DNA from: Delphinus delphis | Lineage: Eukaryota > Chordata > Mammalia > Artiodactyla > Delphinidae | Assembly (NCBI RefSeq): GCF_949987515.2 | Contig: NC_082689.1 | Span: 98,556,957 to 98,620,956, forward strand | Reading direction: 5' to 3' | Length of the DNA: 64,000 bases | Shown here: positions 34,846 through 46,079 of the stretch, piece by piece | Layout of the letters: every line of letters starts with the position of its first letter | Numbering within the stretch: the stretch's first letter is position 1 | Notes under the pieces: generated by a model | Told to the model about the DNA's origin: nothing | What the model saw: only the letters and a program-made list of their open reading frames with translations | Database searches by the model: none | Position numbers and translations under genes: made by a program

Positions 34846-35525
34846 ACGAAAGATAAATATGGACCAGAACTAGAGACACTAGAGGGAATATAAGGAAACA
34901 AGAATGATGAAAAGGCTGGGCGGGCAGGGCAGGCTGGCTCCCAGGGAGTCTCAGTGCGGCCCCTTAGAACCGACCGGAGACAGTGGTCGGATACCCACAC
35001 CCCAGTCCTGCTTTGAGGCCCAAGGTGGAATGGAGAGCCGGCCCTAGGGGAAGGCAGGTGCCCGGGCATGGTCAGCACTCTGAATCTAGGCCACGCTGGC
35101 TTCCAGGGCTCGGCCCCTAAAGCTGAAGGACCCGGTCCCTGACAGGCTCCCCAGCCCCCTCTCCCCACCACAGTGCCTGTCCCAAGCGGGGTGCAGCCTC
35201 CAGGAAGGTGTGACCCCAAGGCTGAGCCACGGCCTCTGCAGAGCCGGCAGCAAGCAGGCAGCTGTGGGTTCCACGCCTCCCTCAAGCCGGCAGCCGGCTG
35301 AACTGGAAACAGGGAGGGCTCAGTTTCACGGGCCCCGGCGCCCGTGCTGACTCGGCAATTCTCGCTCAAATTATTGTGATAGATTCCAGGTGGAGCAAAC
35401 TACAGGAAAAGCTCCAGCTATCTCAACTGTTAAAGCAGGCGTCAGGCCTACCCACCGTCTCTCTTCTCATTCTTTTAAATTACTTTACCACTTGCTCACT
35501 GCAGCAAAAAGAGAGTGAATAGATC
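34846..35525. other. GC-rich unassigned sequence
   Basis: About 34910-35380 is GC-rich and gives a 176-codon minus-strand frame (34839-35369). The translation is Pro/Gly/Arg-rich without any domain, and its end runs into LINE-1 tail sequence, so I do not regard it as a gene. Confidence 0.45.
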
Positions 35526-35655
35526 AAGAAATAGACAAAACTGAGGTAGATGTTAACCCCATCGCACAGACGATAAAACAGAGGCGCCCGGTTTGACTGA
35601 CTCAAATCACACAACCAGTAACGGGCCAGACTTCCACGGGCTGCATTCCCGCCTT
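35526..35655 (+). repeat. MIR-like ancient SINE
   Basis: A CCCCATCGCACAGACGATAAAACAGAGGC type core, followed by TCACACAACCAGTAACGGGCCAGA, matches the MIR core and right arm. Confidence 0.5.
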
Positions 35656-36250
35656 CAGCCCTCAGCAACAGACAAGCCCTTCTCCAGGGAGCCTGCCCAG
35701 CACAGGTCTTGGAGGCTCCTCAGAGGTGCGTAGGCGTCTTTGTCAGAACCGGGGGGCATTTCACAGTCACAGAGGTGCTGTGCGTGTTGAGCAGGGCATA
35801 CTCTCAAAGGCCCCTCTGGACAACTCGGGCCTGGGACCATGGTCTGCTTCTGGCCTGGGCCTGTTAGAAAGCAAGCAAGAAGCCTGGAAGCAGGGCTTCT
35901 CAGTTTGACAGATTTAGCAGCTCCATGACCTTGTTAAGACCTAGGTTCCTTGTAACATTGCACTTCGTAATTCTCGTCATAGAAATCTATGCCCTGGGCA
36001 TGGATACTCACAGTCAAAAGATAGCTGTGGCTCCAGGCATCTCATCCTCCTCCGACAACTCCAAACACCAGGAAGGAGAAAGAAGGACCACCCCTTCTTA
36101 AAGGGAAAGGAAACCTTTTTCTAAATTGCCTCCATCCCCCATCCCTGCGTCCTCCTGTTACACTGGCCAAAACGGAATCATCTGCCCAACTGCAAAGCAA
36201 CCACGAGCAACAACTGAAATACTATGATTGCGTTAGATCCTTAGAGGATC
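35656..36250. other. Unassigned sequence
   Basis: No gene or confident repeat is recognised. Confidence 0.4.
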
Positions 36251-36366
36251 CTTAGACCAAGGATCCTCAGCCCTGGCTGCACATTGTAATCACCTGGGAT
36301 TTTTTAATACCCACTCCAGACCAATTAAATCAGAATTTCTGGGAGTGGAGCCCAAGTATCAGCGTT
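36251..36366 (+). repeat. MER5-type hAT DNA transposon relic
   Basis: Contains CTGCACATTGTAATCACCTGGGATTTTTTAA and CAGAATTTCTGGGAGTGGAGCCCAAGTATCAG, the pattern of MER5 non-autonomous hAT elements. Confidence 0.65.
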
Positions 36367-37089
36367 TTTTTTTTGAAGAACTCCTCAGGTGTCTTTAATG
36401 AGAAGCCAAGTAGATAACCACCGTTTGGACTCACCAAGTTGTACCACCTGGTGCTGGGCTCGCTGCCTGAGAAAATTCTGGGTTCTGCAGGCAGGAAAGA
36501 ACGCGGATGGAGGGGACTCAGAAGACATGAAACACAGGACAGGAAGATGTTCACGGAAAGGAAAGGGGATTAGAGGGAAAGCCGAGGGAGGAGAAAACCA
36601 TACACTGTGACCGACGAGCGTCTACCTGGGAGGGTATCACAGTATGTAGGGCCCCAACATTTATCCTAAGCGCCTTCAGGATCTCACACATCACGGCATC
36701 CTGTGTACTCCTCCCAGGCCCATCCTCCGTATAGTACTGAGTTTTTTCTCCCGCATCCCTGTTACCCAAACAACATTGCAAAAAGGTGGTGGGTCATGGG
36801 GGAGAGTAGAAGTAGCAAGAACTTTAGGACAGCAGCCCTAGGGAAACACTTCTTAAGAAATAAAAGAACACTGAAAAGAAACACTCCTGGTTTTGAAACA
36901 CTCTATGGCCTAACTATACCTCTGGTCTCCTAGGAAACTCATCCAACTGGATGTGCTCATAAAGACTCTAAATGGGACAAATGCCTCTGTTGCTTCATAG
37001 ACAGAGGCCTTAAGAAGACTGTGACTTGAGAGACGTTTCTCTATGGGTATCCTTTCACCTTTCTTTTCTCAGTCTCTCTTATTGACAAA

Positions 37090-37262
37090 TACCAGCGGTA
37101 TCGGCTGAACACTGGAATCACCTGGGAAGCTTCTAAAACATCCCATTGCCTCAGCCAATCCCCACACCATGTCATCAGAATCTAAGGGACGATCACAGAC
37201 ATCAATAGTTTCTAAAGCTCCCCAAGCGATTCCAACGTGTAGCCGAAGTTGAGAACCACTAT
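37090..37262 (+). repeat. MER5-type hAT DNA transposon relic
   Basis: Contains CACTGGAATCACCTGGGAAGCTTCTAAAA, then CCAAGCGATTCCAACGTGTAGCC and AGTTGAGAACCACTA, the MER5 body and 3' terminal inverted repeat. Confidence 0.7.
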
Positions 37263-37571
37263 CCTACGTTCAAGACCCAGATAAACCTGATCTGAGTTTG
37301 TTCATTAAAAAAAAAGTTGCATATGAGAATCCTCATCAATGAATCATGTCGTTGTTGGACAGTATACCCCCGAAGCATTAAGCTGGTAAGACTGGATGGA
37401 AAGTGGAACCCCCTGCACCTTTTTTGGACAAGGCAAGATGCCTTTCTTCAAAATGATGCCGATAGCTACCAACCTGACACAAGCCTCAGAGAGAAGACGA
37501 GGCAGAGGTGGGAGTCTGTAGCCTGCCTACTCAGGACAGGCCCTAACTCAGGTTTGACATCTGTTAATAGG

Positions 37572-37722
37572 GTAGCATAAAGAGAAAATTATTTTGAACA
37601 CAGGATGCAAGGAGAAGGGCGTGAAATGCCATTAGCGATGACATCAAAATTTATAATAATTGAGCCCATTAGTCGTATCCGTTTATTATTTGTAATGCCA
37701 CTCTGCATGTTTCCAGGGAGGG
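37572..37722. other. Candidate conserved non-coding element
   Basis: AT-rich, repeat-free patch with many TAAT/ATTA cores (CCATTAGCG, ATAATAATTGAG, CCATTAGTCG, TTTATTATTTGTAATG). It sits between MER5 relics and gives no meaningful translation. Enhancer-like by appearance only. Confidence 0.3.
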
Positions 37723-38044
37723 GTGGCTACCTTCTGAGGCAACTGGGGTCACTCAGGCAGCTGGGAAACTTGGGGACATTCATTTGGTGCAAAGGCAGCT
37801 GGGCCCTCATTGTCAAGGAGTTGGATCTGTAAACTAACGAACGCTGCTGCTTTCCCTCCAGCACAGATAATCCCTTTCATCGGGGGGAACTCCCACTTCG
37901 GCCACTTTGGGTCAGCGGGGAGGGTAAATAGCTTCCTGACAGGTTGGGTTTCCCGTCTTGGCATGGCAATAGATTTTTTTCCCCCAAAGTAAAAAGGGCT
38001 CCGTTAGGGACTGTGGGAGGATGAGTGGCAGCCGTGGATGCGAC

Positions 38045-38215
38045 ACTTGATGTTAGAATCGCTGGGGAGCTTTTACAAATCCTGATGGGGACGCCAGGCT
38101 GCATCCCACACCGATGACAGCAGAATCTCTGGAGGTAGGACCCAGGCCCGGGGTACTTGCTGAAGCCCCTCAGGTGATGCCAACATGCAGCCAAGTTTGA
38201 GAACCAGGAAGCCAG
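38045..38215 (+). repeat. MER5-type hAT DNA transposon relic
   Basis: Runs from TTAGAATCGCTGGGGAGC through CAGAATCTCTGGAGGTAGGACCCAGG to CAGGTGATGCCAACATGCAGCC and AGTTTGAGAACCA. Confidence 0.7.
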
Positions 38216-38268
38216 GGGCGTGATCCTCAACCCCCCAGGCTACCATGAGAATCCCCCAAAGCTTTTTG

Positions 38269-38481
38269 GTTTTTCTGTTGTTTTTTTTTTTTGCGGTACG
38301 CGGGCCTCCCACTGTTGTGGCCTCTCCCGTTGCGGAGCACAGGCTCCGGACGCGCAGGCTCAGCGGCCATGGCTCACGGGCCCAGCCACTCCGCGGCATG
38401 TGGGATCTTCCCAGACCGGGGCACGAACCCGTGTCCCCTGCATCGGCAGGCGGACCCTCAACCACTGCGCCACCAGGGAAG
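38269..38481 (-). mobile_element. CHR SINE, minus strand
   Basis: Complete CHR SINE in reverse orientation, T-run at left. CCCCCAAAGCTTTTTG (38253-38268) recurs at 38482-38497, an exact 16-bp target-site duplication. The long translations across it are SINE artefacts. Confidence 0.92.
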
Positions 38482-38497
38482 CCCCCAAAGCTTTTTG

Positions 38498-39137
38498 TTT
38501 TTGCCACACTGCACAGCCTGTGGGATCTTAGTTCAATTCCCTCCCCTCCCCCAACCCCTGGAACTTTTAAAATGACCAGTGCCAGCATCCCCCTCCCAGA
38601 GACGCTCTAACTGGCCTGGGGTGAGGCCTGTGCGTGGGGATTTGTGACATTCCCCCAGGTGGGACACCAACAAGCAAGGAGGATGAGAAGCACAGCTGGA
38701 GGGTGGCGGCTGATCACAGCTAGATGGTGGTCAGCCTCACTTGTATCTTGTGGCTCAGCTCGGAGTCTCCCAGGGAACTTGGGAAGAGGGTCGAGGCTTC
38801 ATCCTTCCTTGATGAGCCTGGGCCCCTGCCTGCTTTCTGAGAACTCCTGGTGATTCTCAGATCCACCCTCACAAGGTGGTGGAGGCACAGTCCAGCCAGA
38901 TCTCTTTTAGTGAGATGCGTGCCCCTGAGCAGTTTCACATGCCTGAACTTTTGTAAGCTGGATGCTAATCTTCAGTGCTAAGGGAAGCGTCCATCTGAAA
39001 GACGACCATAGTAGAGAGACCTTTGGTAAAATGAAGAATCTGTTTATAGTCACCCACTCTCAACATGTGGCCTGTTTTCAAACTCCACGTTCTGAGCTAG
39101 GGATGCTTCTTTGCGTCTGTGTTTGCATTGTTATGGT
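38498..39137. other. Mostly unassigned, short SINE-like piece
   Basis: About 38498-38540 (TTTGCCACACTGCACAGCCTGTGGGATCTTAG) resembles the minus-strand tail of another ruminant/cetacean SINE. The remainder is unassigned. Confidence 0.35.
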
Positions 39138-39146
39138 CTAAACTCT

Positions 39147-39343
39147 CCTTTTTAAAATTTTTATGTTTTGCGGTACGCGGGCCTCTCACTGCTGTGGCCT
39201 CTCCTCTTGCAGAGCACACGCTCCGGATGCGCAGGCTCAGCGGCCATGGTTCACGCATGCGGGATCTTCCCGGACCGGGGCACGAACCCGTGTCCCCTGC
39301 ATCGGCAGGTGGACTCCCAACCACTGCGCCGCCAGGGAAGCCC
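39147..39343 (-). mobile_element. CHR SINE, minus strand, internally shortened
   Basis: Reverse CHR SINE with a short gap compared with the other copies near 39255 (GGCCCAGCCGCTCCGCGGC missing). CTAAACTCT at 39138-39146 recurs at 39344-39352. Confidence 0.88.
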
Positions 39344-39352
39344 CTAAACTCT

Positions 39353-40311
39353 TCTAAAAACGAGCTCCATCTTAACCTCATCTCTGGAATCAGAGCAAAC
39401 ATGTGCACTTCATGTAGCAGGACCCATTTTATAACAGCGGGGTCAGAGGACAGGGCCACCTTCCAGGGGGGGGCATACACTGCTCTGCCAGGCCTTTATC
39501 GAGCGATGCCGCTTCTTCCACGGGGAGTCTTTTCACTTGTGTTATGTTCCCATTTTTTGTGTAATGATGAGCAATGTCCTAACAACGTATATACCTTGAA
39601 GTCTTTTGCCTGAACAACCCAATGAGCTTTCAACTCTGTTTTTCTGCCTTACTGCATGAGCTTGTTAGGAGGTTAGAGATGGATGAATGAATTCATTCTC
39701 CATACGCTGAGTGCCTACCGTGTGCTGGGTTTCGGTGCTGTGTAAATGGGAGATAGTCTCTGCCATCAAGGGGCTCACCTAATGGTGGGACGGAGAAACG
39801 TGCTGGCGTGGAGGAAGCCAGGTGCTAGGAGGCACCTAGCCTGGGGCGGGGTGTGGGGGGGGAAGGTGTCCCAGAAGGCTTTGTGTAAGTGATGACATCT
39901 GAATAGGGTATCAAGGCACAGAGAGCGCAGGTGGCCAGCTGGGGTGGGGATGGGATGGGGGTGGGGTGAGGGACAGCTTGCACTCTGGACAGAGGACCAC
40001 ATCTCTGCACGTGCAGAGAGCCTCAAGGATGCCTCGGGAGGTGGATTAGGGTGGCCTAGGTAAGGCGCCTTTTATGGACTCACACGAGATAGGGCTGGAG
40101 AATTAGGCAAGGCCAATCATGAAAGCTGTCCTTACAACACGCCCAAAAAAGGGCTGCATAACACACCAAAGAATTTTTCCAAAGGCAGTGGAACGTCATT
40201 GAAGGATCTGTGTGAACAGAGGATCAAACATAATCCAATTTGAGTTTGAAGGAAAACACTTCAGTGGTGGCGTGGAGGATGGATTTGAGGGAGAAGAGAC
40301 AAAAGCCATGA
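39353..40311. other. Unassigned sequence with L2-like piece
   Basis: About 39690-39790 (CTGAGTGCCTACCGTGTGCTGGG ... CATCAAGGGGCTCACCTAATGG) is like the old L2/MIR-era phrase about tactatgtgccaggcac. A G-rich run lies at 39842-39862. No gene. Confidence 0.4.
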
Positions 40312-40462
40312 CTCTTAACGTTGACTGCACGTTGGAATCCTCGGGGTCCCACCTCCTGACATTCTAATGGAATCGGTTTGGGATGTGTCCCGGGTATCCG
40401 AATTGTTCAAAGTTCTCCCAGGGATTCGGATGTGCAGTAGCGGGGGTTGAAAGCCACAGGTG
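40312..40462 (+). repeat. MER5-type hAT DNA transposon relic
   Basis: CTGCACGTTGGAATCCTCGGGG, TCTAATGGAATCGGTTTGGGATG and CCAGGGATTCGGATGTGCAG follow the MER5 layout. Confidence 0.65.
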
Positions 40463-40756
40463 TTTGCACAGTGGTCAGGTGGAGGCGAACGCAGTAATCA
40501 GGGTGGTGGAAGGAAAGTACAACGGTTCATATACTAGGGCAGCAGCGGAAGGGGTAGAGGACAGGACCACTGCTAACGGCAAGGGAGGCAAGGAGAGGAG
40601 ACATGTATAACTCTCAAGTCTGGGGTTGAGAGAAGGGGAGGGTAGAGGTATGATTCACCTAGAGTGGGACTCAGCAGGAAAAGCAGGTTTAAGAGAGAAG
40701 AGGAAGAATCAGGTTTATTGGAACAGCTTTGGATAACTGTTTAACAACCGTAGTTT

Positions 40757-40940
40757 ACTATTTTTTTTCCTTTTTATTGCAGTATAGTTGATTTACAATA
40801 TTGCATTCGTTTCTGGTATACAGCAAAAGTGATTTGGTTACATATAATCTATATATTCTTTTTCAGATTCTTTGCCATTATAGGTTATTATAAGGTATTG
40901 AATACAGTTCCCTGTGCTACACAGTAGGACCTTGTTGTTT
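40757..40940 (-). mobile_element. LINE-1 3'-UTR fragment, minus strand
   Basis: The reverse complement gives CAGGGAACTGTATTCAATACCTTATAATAACC ... TATTGTAAATCAACTATACTGCAATAAAAA, a LINE-1 tail with a (T)-run at the left as its A-tail. Confidence 0.8.
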
Positions 40941-41077
40941 AGGAAAAATCAGTTTTTAGAATGTGAGACACATACAATGATATGACCAATATAGAAATGG
41001 GGCTAGAGGGCTGGATTCCTGTCAACAGCAGAGAAAGAGGGGTTCAAGTCCCAGGTGTGGGTGATACACCAATGGAG

Positions 41078-41504
41078 ATGAGTCTGTCATACAGAGGGAA
41101 GTAAGTCAGAAAGAGAAAAACAAATACGGTATACTAACGCATATATGCGGAATCTGAAAAAAGCTGGTATAGACGATCTTATTTACAAAGCAGAAATAGA
41201 GACACAGGTGTAGAGAACAAACATATGGATACCAAGGGGGAAAGGGGAGGTGGGTGGGATGAACTGGGAGCTTGGGATTGACATATATGAACTCCTGATA
41301 CTACGTATAAAATAGATAACTGAGAACCTACCGTATAGCACAGGGAACTCTACTCAACGCTCTGTGGTGATGTAAATGGGAAGGAAATCCAGAAAAGAAG
41401 GGACGTACGTATACGTATAGCTGATTCACTTTGCTGTACAGCAGAAACTAAAACAACATTGTAAAGCAACTATACTCCAATAAAAATTTTAAAATAAATA
41501 AAAT
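41078..41504 (+). mobile_element. LINE-1 3'-UTR insertion
   Basis: 5'-truncated LINE-1: end of ORF2 (GAAGTAAGTCAGAAAGAG) and 3' UTR to TATACTCCAATAAAAATTTTAAAAT. CAATGGAG at 41070-41077 recurs at 41505-41512, an 8-bp target-site duplication. Confidence 0.82.
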
Positions 41505-41835
41505 CAATGGAGGATGTTCAGGGTTAGAAGAGAATAAGGCTGAGACCAGGACCCCGGGAAACGTTAACTGGTAAGGAATGGACACAGGAAGAGGAACCAA
41601 GAAATGCAGCTGAGAGAGTCCAAATGAACCCAGGACACAGGATCTGTAGAGTCACGGGGAGACACGGCTTCAAAGCACCAGTGAGCAACAGTGTAACGTG
41701 CCGTGAAGAACAAAGGGGACTGGGGCTGAAATCCCCGGAGCGGGTTAACTTCGGGCAAAGCCATTTCAGTGGAGTGGGGAAGCCAGAGGCAGACGGTGGT
41801 AGTGTGCAGAGAACAGCTGAAAAGTAGAGAAACAG

Positions 41836-42042
41836 GGCTTCCCGGGTGGCGCAGTGGTTGAGAGTCCGCCTGCAGATGCAGGGGACGTGGGTTCGTGCCC
41901 CGGTCCGGGAAGATCCCACGTGCCGCAGAGCGGCTGGGCCCGTGAGCCATGGCCGCTGAGCCTGCGCGTCCGGAGCCTGTGCTCCGCAGCAGGAGAGGCC
42001 ACAGCAGTGAGAGACCCGCGTAAAAAAAAAAAAAAAAAAAAA
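41836..42042 (+). mobile_element. CHR SINE with long A-tail
   Basis: Complete SINE with a 20+ base A-run. AGAGAAACAG at 41826-41835 recurs at 42043-42052. The uninterrupted A-tail suggests a comparatively young insertion. Confidence 0.92.
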
Positions 42043-42052
42043 AGAGAAACAG

Positions 42053-42789
42053 TGAGTGTGGCCTTGCTCTTTGGAGTAATCAGGTTGTGAGGAGAAGGTG
42101 GGAGGTCAGACCGTAGCTAGATGGGGGATTCAGGTTCAAGGCCATTTTCTCAGTAGGGGAGGGGGTGAGAAAGGAGAGCCTTGAGGGTGTTAATAGTATA
42201 AGAAACAAAGCTGGGAAGGAAGGAGCGGGAGATACATGAAACAGGGGAGTGATGGATGAATGGAGGGCCCACGGGAGGCCACAGGGAAGAGGGGGTGCCT
42301 TCCACAGCACAGAGGAGGGTTCAACCTTGGGTGGAGGGAAGAACATCTCTGCCCAGAAATTAAAGGGGAAAGGAAAAGCAGGAGAAAAGGAAGGTGGGTT
42401 CTGGGTGGGGAGAAAGGCCAACCTTAAGAAAACTTCCATCTGACAACCTCTCTTTTCTCTATGAATTAAAAGGCAGGACTCTACTGAGGCCATGATGGCA
42501 TGTGGTGGGTGGGAGATTTGAGGAAAGCAGTAAATATTTATTATCACCGCTTTTGGAGACTGGGGGAGGGAGCTGGCTGAGGGCTGCAGGCAGCACTGGG
42601 AGCCCAGTGGAGGCTGGGAATGGTGCAGATGCTCTAACCAGTATGAAGGTGGGGAAAGCCGAAATATACCAGGCTGCAGGATTCAGCCCATGGTGACAGG
42701 CTCTTGCCCTCCCCATTCACCCCTTCCTTCATTCCACCCCCGTTTTTTTCCCTTCGTTCCATGCTCACCACTTCGCTACACAAAGTGTG
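42053..42789. other. Unassigned sequence
   Basis: Purine-rich on the plus strand (GGGAGG/GAAAGG runs); no gene. Confidence 0.4.
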
Positions 42790-42922
42790 GGCTCAAGCCA
42801 GCAGCCTGAGCATCAGGTAGGAACCTGTTGGAAATGTCTGATCTCAGGGGTCAGGCCAGACGTCCTGTAACAAGATCCCCAGGTGACTGGAATGCACATT
42901 ACATTTGAGAACCACGGCTCTA
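42790..42922 (+). repeat. MER5-type hAT DNA transposon relic
   Basis: AGCATCAGGTAGGAACCTGTTGG ... CCAGGTGACTGGAATGCACATTACATTTGAGAACCACGG matches MER5 ends. Confidence 0.65.
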
Positions 42923-43235
42923 GTCTTTTCCAACTACAGTTCTCGCTGCCTTGCTAATATGCCATGAAGTTGGTGTGCTCAGCTTGGAACACTCGTCCCT
43001 CATGCTTTCTAGACGATTCCCCTCCTCTGTTAAAACTGTGTGTCAATCTTACCTTCTCTCTGACTTTTCCAAGGCCCTACTGGGAAGAGCTATGTGCCGC
43101 CTCAAATGTGATTCCAGACGTCATCTGAGGGCTGCCATGTTGCTCTCCCTTATCCTCAGCGCCCAGCACAGTGCCTGGTACAAAGCCAGTGCTCTGTAAG
43201 GTGCCTGAGTATTCACTGAATGGAACCCAGGGCCC
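42923..43235 (+). repeat. L2-like ancient LINE 3' end (right part)
   Basis: At 43140-43230, CCCTTATCCTCAGCGCCCAGCACAGTGCCTGGTACAAAGCCAGTGCTC followed by TATTCACTGAATGGA is the well-known L2 3' end. The part before about 43000 is unassigned. Confidence 0.55.
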
Positions 43236-44288
43236 AGTTCTCAGCTCCATGTCCCAACCCACGCCCCTGACCATTCTCTGCACATGGAAAGTCATGCCTT
43301 TTTTACAAAAAAATAGTGCTATAAATTGAGCCCCCAATTCCTCACCTTGCATTTGCCTGATATGACCCCAAACCCTGGGAAAGCACTGGGCTTGTTGTTT
43401 TCTATAAAAATTTAAAAAGCCATATCTCACTTTTTCAAATTACATGTCCCATAAAGCTCAGGTCTCAGGTCTCAACCTTGGGCAGGCTCTTTTCCCAAGT
43501 GGCTATAAAGAAATGCAATATTTCAAAACATCAGTTGACCTGTTAGTTCATGTTCCAAGTGTGGAAACCCTCTCTACTTATTTCTGAGTAGGAAACCTAT
43601 TTTCTAATAAAGCAAGGAAAGTCAACTAAATTACAGACATGTATGGCCTTTCAATCCACTCTGTATGTTCCTGGGTATGAAAATGAGGTCTTTTTTAATC
43701 CCTTTTTTCTATCCCTTTTTTCCATTTTTATGCCCCGTTTTCTATCCCTTTTGGAGCTTGACATATAGTTGGTGGTTAACAAATGTGCTTCTGATCAATT
43801 GAAGAGGAACTATTTCCCTACTTTAACAACTAAGTTTGACCAAGAAATATACTGATTGTGGGGCAACTTGCTGAGTCGCCTGCTAAATGTTTATTTCCTC
43901 CTTCTAGGTCTGCCCCGACCTTTCAGAGTTATCCTTTCCAAACCTGGGATTTATGGCTGATCATTATTGCTTAATACCTGCTGTACAATTAAAATAACCT
44001 GGGAACCCAGGAGCCTTGGGAGGCAGAGAGAAAACAGAGAAATCCACCCCAATACAATCTCAAACCCATCGCCTTATTAATCACGTTAGGCCCCGAAGAA
44101 ATAAATTTTTCGGCCCTTAAACATTCCCAGAAATGCTAACATTCAGGATGCTTCCCTCCCCACCCCCATCGCATTTGGACCTGCCAGTCATACTCTGTGT
44201 AGGAAAGGATTTTGATTTGTGTCAGTAATGTTGCCTTAGAAATTGCAAACATTTAGAAATGCACAGAAAAAAAATTGGAATTTAAGAG
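43236..44288. other. Unassigned sequence
   Basis: No gene or confident repeat is recognised. Confidence 0.4.
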
Positions 44289-44299
44289 ATTCAGAGTCA
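44289..44299 (+). repeat. LINE-1 target-site duplication, left copy
   Basis: ATTCAGAGTCA recurs at 45973-45983, bounding the LINE-1. Confidence 0.85.
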
Positions 44300-44309
44300 G
44301 TCTACAAGA

Positions 44310-44817
44310 GACCCACTTCAGACCTAGGGACACATACAGACTGAAAGTGAGGGGATGGAAAAGGATATTCCAGGCACATGGAAATCACAAGAAAGCCAGC
44401 GTAGCAATACTCCTATCAAACAAAACAGACTTTAAAATAAAGAATGTTACAAGAGACAAGGAAGGACACTACATAACGATCAAGGGATCAATCCAAGAAA
44501 AAGATACAACCATTATAAATATACATACACCACACATAGGAGCACCTCAATACATAAGGCAACTGTTAACAGCTATAAAAGAGGAAATCGACAGTAACAC
44601 AATAATAGTGGGGGACTTTAACACCTCACTGACACCAATGGACAGATCATCCAGACAGAAAATTAATAAGGAAATCCAAGCTTTAAATGACACAACAGAC
44701 CAGATAGATTTAATTGATATTTATAGGACATTCCATCCAAAAATAGCAGATTACACTTTCTTCTCAAGTGCACATGGAACATTCTCCAAGCTAGATCACA
44801 TCTTAGATCAAAAATAA
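44310..44817 (+). pseudogene. LINE-1 endonuclease-domain fragment, open frame
   Basis: About 170 codons of the N-terminal apurinic/apyrimidinic-like endonuclease of L1 ORF2 remain open. Visible motifs are QETHF (catalytic Glu), VGDFNTSLTPMDR (catalytic Asp/Asn) and the C-terminal FSSAHGTFSKLDHIL, which carries the conserved Ser-x-x-His-like region and ends at TAA 44815-44817. The first residues of the open frame (from 44275) come from flanking DNA, not L1. There is no promoter or ORF1 upstream, and the true L1 protein continues into reverse transcriptase, which is deleted. Expression is not implied. Confidence 0.8.
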
Positions 44818-45847
44818 AGGCCTCAGTAAATTTAAGAAAATTGAGATCATATCAAGCATCTTTTCTGACCACAACACTATGAGATTAGAAATGAATTACA
44901 GGGAAAAAAACGTAAAAAACACAAACACATGGAGGCGAAACAATACATTACTAAATAACCAAGAGATCACTGAAGAAGTCAGAGGAAATCAAAAAATACC
45001 TGCAGACAAATGACAATGAAAACACAACAAGATGAAAAGACAGCCCTCAGAATGAGAGAAAATATTTGCAAACAAATCAACAGACAAAGGATTAATCTCC
45101 AAACAGCTCATGCAGCTCAATATTAAAAAAACAAACAACCCAATCAAAAAATGGGCAGAAGGCCTAAACAGACATTTCTCCAAAGAAGACATACAGATGG
45201 TCAAGAAGCACATGAAAAGCTGCTCAACATCACTAATTATTAGAGAAATGCAAGTCAAAACTACAATGAGGTATCACCTCACACCAGTTAGAACGGGCAT
45301 CATCAGAAAATCTACAAACAACAAATGCTGGAAAGGGTGTGGAGAAAAGGGAAGGAACCCTCTTGCACTGTTGGTGGGAATGTAAATTGATACAGCCACT
45401 ATGGAGAACAGTATGGAGGTTCCTTAAAAAACAAAAAATAGAACTACCATATGACCCAGCAATCCCACTACTGGGCATATACCCAGAGAAAACCATAATT
45501 CAAAAAGACACATGCACCCTAATGTTCACTGCAGCACTATTTACAATAGCCAGGTCATGGAAGCAACCTAAATGCCCATTGACAGACGAATGGATAAAGA
45601 AAATGTGGTACATATATACAATGGAATATTACTCAACCATAAAAGGGAACGGTACTGGGTCATTTGTAGACATGGATGGATCTAGAGACTGTCATACAGA
45701 GTGAAGTAAGTCAGAAAGGGAAAAACGAATATCGTATATTAACGCATATATGTGGAATCTACAAAAATGGCACAGAGGAACCGGTTTGCAAGGCAGAAAT
45801 AGAGGCACAGATGTAGAGAACAAGCGTATGGACACCAAGGGGGGAAA

Positions 45848-45867
45848 GTGGTGGTGGTGGTGGTGGG
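45848..45867 (+). repeat. (TGG)n microsatellite
   Basis: About six TGG units in the LINE-1 3' UTR. Confidence 0.8.
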
Positions 45868-45983
45868 ATGCATTGGGAGACTGGGATTGACATATATACA
45901 TTAATATGTATAAAATAGCTAACTAATAAGAACCTGCTGTATAAAAAAAAATAAAATTCAAAAAAAAGAGCAATTCAGAGTCA

Positions 45984-46079
45984 TGGGACCTTTGGTACAT
46001 CTGGAACAGGTATGTGGATTCCTTCAAATAAGGCAGTGGGGGGATTAACATGTGTCCACTCCCCACGAGGCTCCAGCCT
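45984..46079. other. Unassigned sequence
   Basis: Short unique-looking stretch after the LINE-1. Confidence 0.4.

Larger units (their letters stand above)
44300..45972 (+). mobile_element. LINE-1 lacking its RT region
   Basis: 5'-truncated LINE-1 starting inside the endonuclease domain. The endonuclease part keeps LQETHFRP near 44307 and an open frame of about 170 codons to 44817, including the VGDFN motif (about 44610). Around 45010-45035 it jumps straight to ORF2 C-terminal sequence, so about 2.2 kb including the reverse-transcriptase motifs is absent compared with the element at 1838. The 3' UTR ends with AAGAACCTGCTGTATAAAAAAA. Exact 11-bp duplications bound the whole unit (44289-44299 and 45973-45983). 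A (TGG)n run lies at 45848-45867. Confidence 0.9.

Noticed and set aside
34839..35369. 176-codon minus-strand open frame
   Set aside because: GC-rich composition gives Pro/Gly/Arg-rich translation without a domain, and one end runs into a LINE-1 tail. No splice or promoter support.
38073..38588. 171-codon minus-strand frame
   Set aside because: Its core is the translated CHR SINE; the same peptide appears at every SINE copy.
42080..42547. 155-codon minus-strand frame
   Set aside because: Arises from a purine/pyrimidine-biased tract; no domain and no flanking gene signals.
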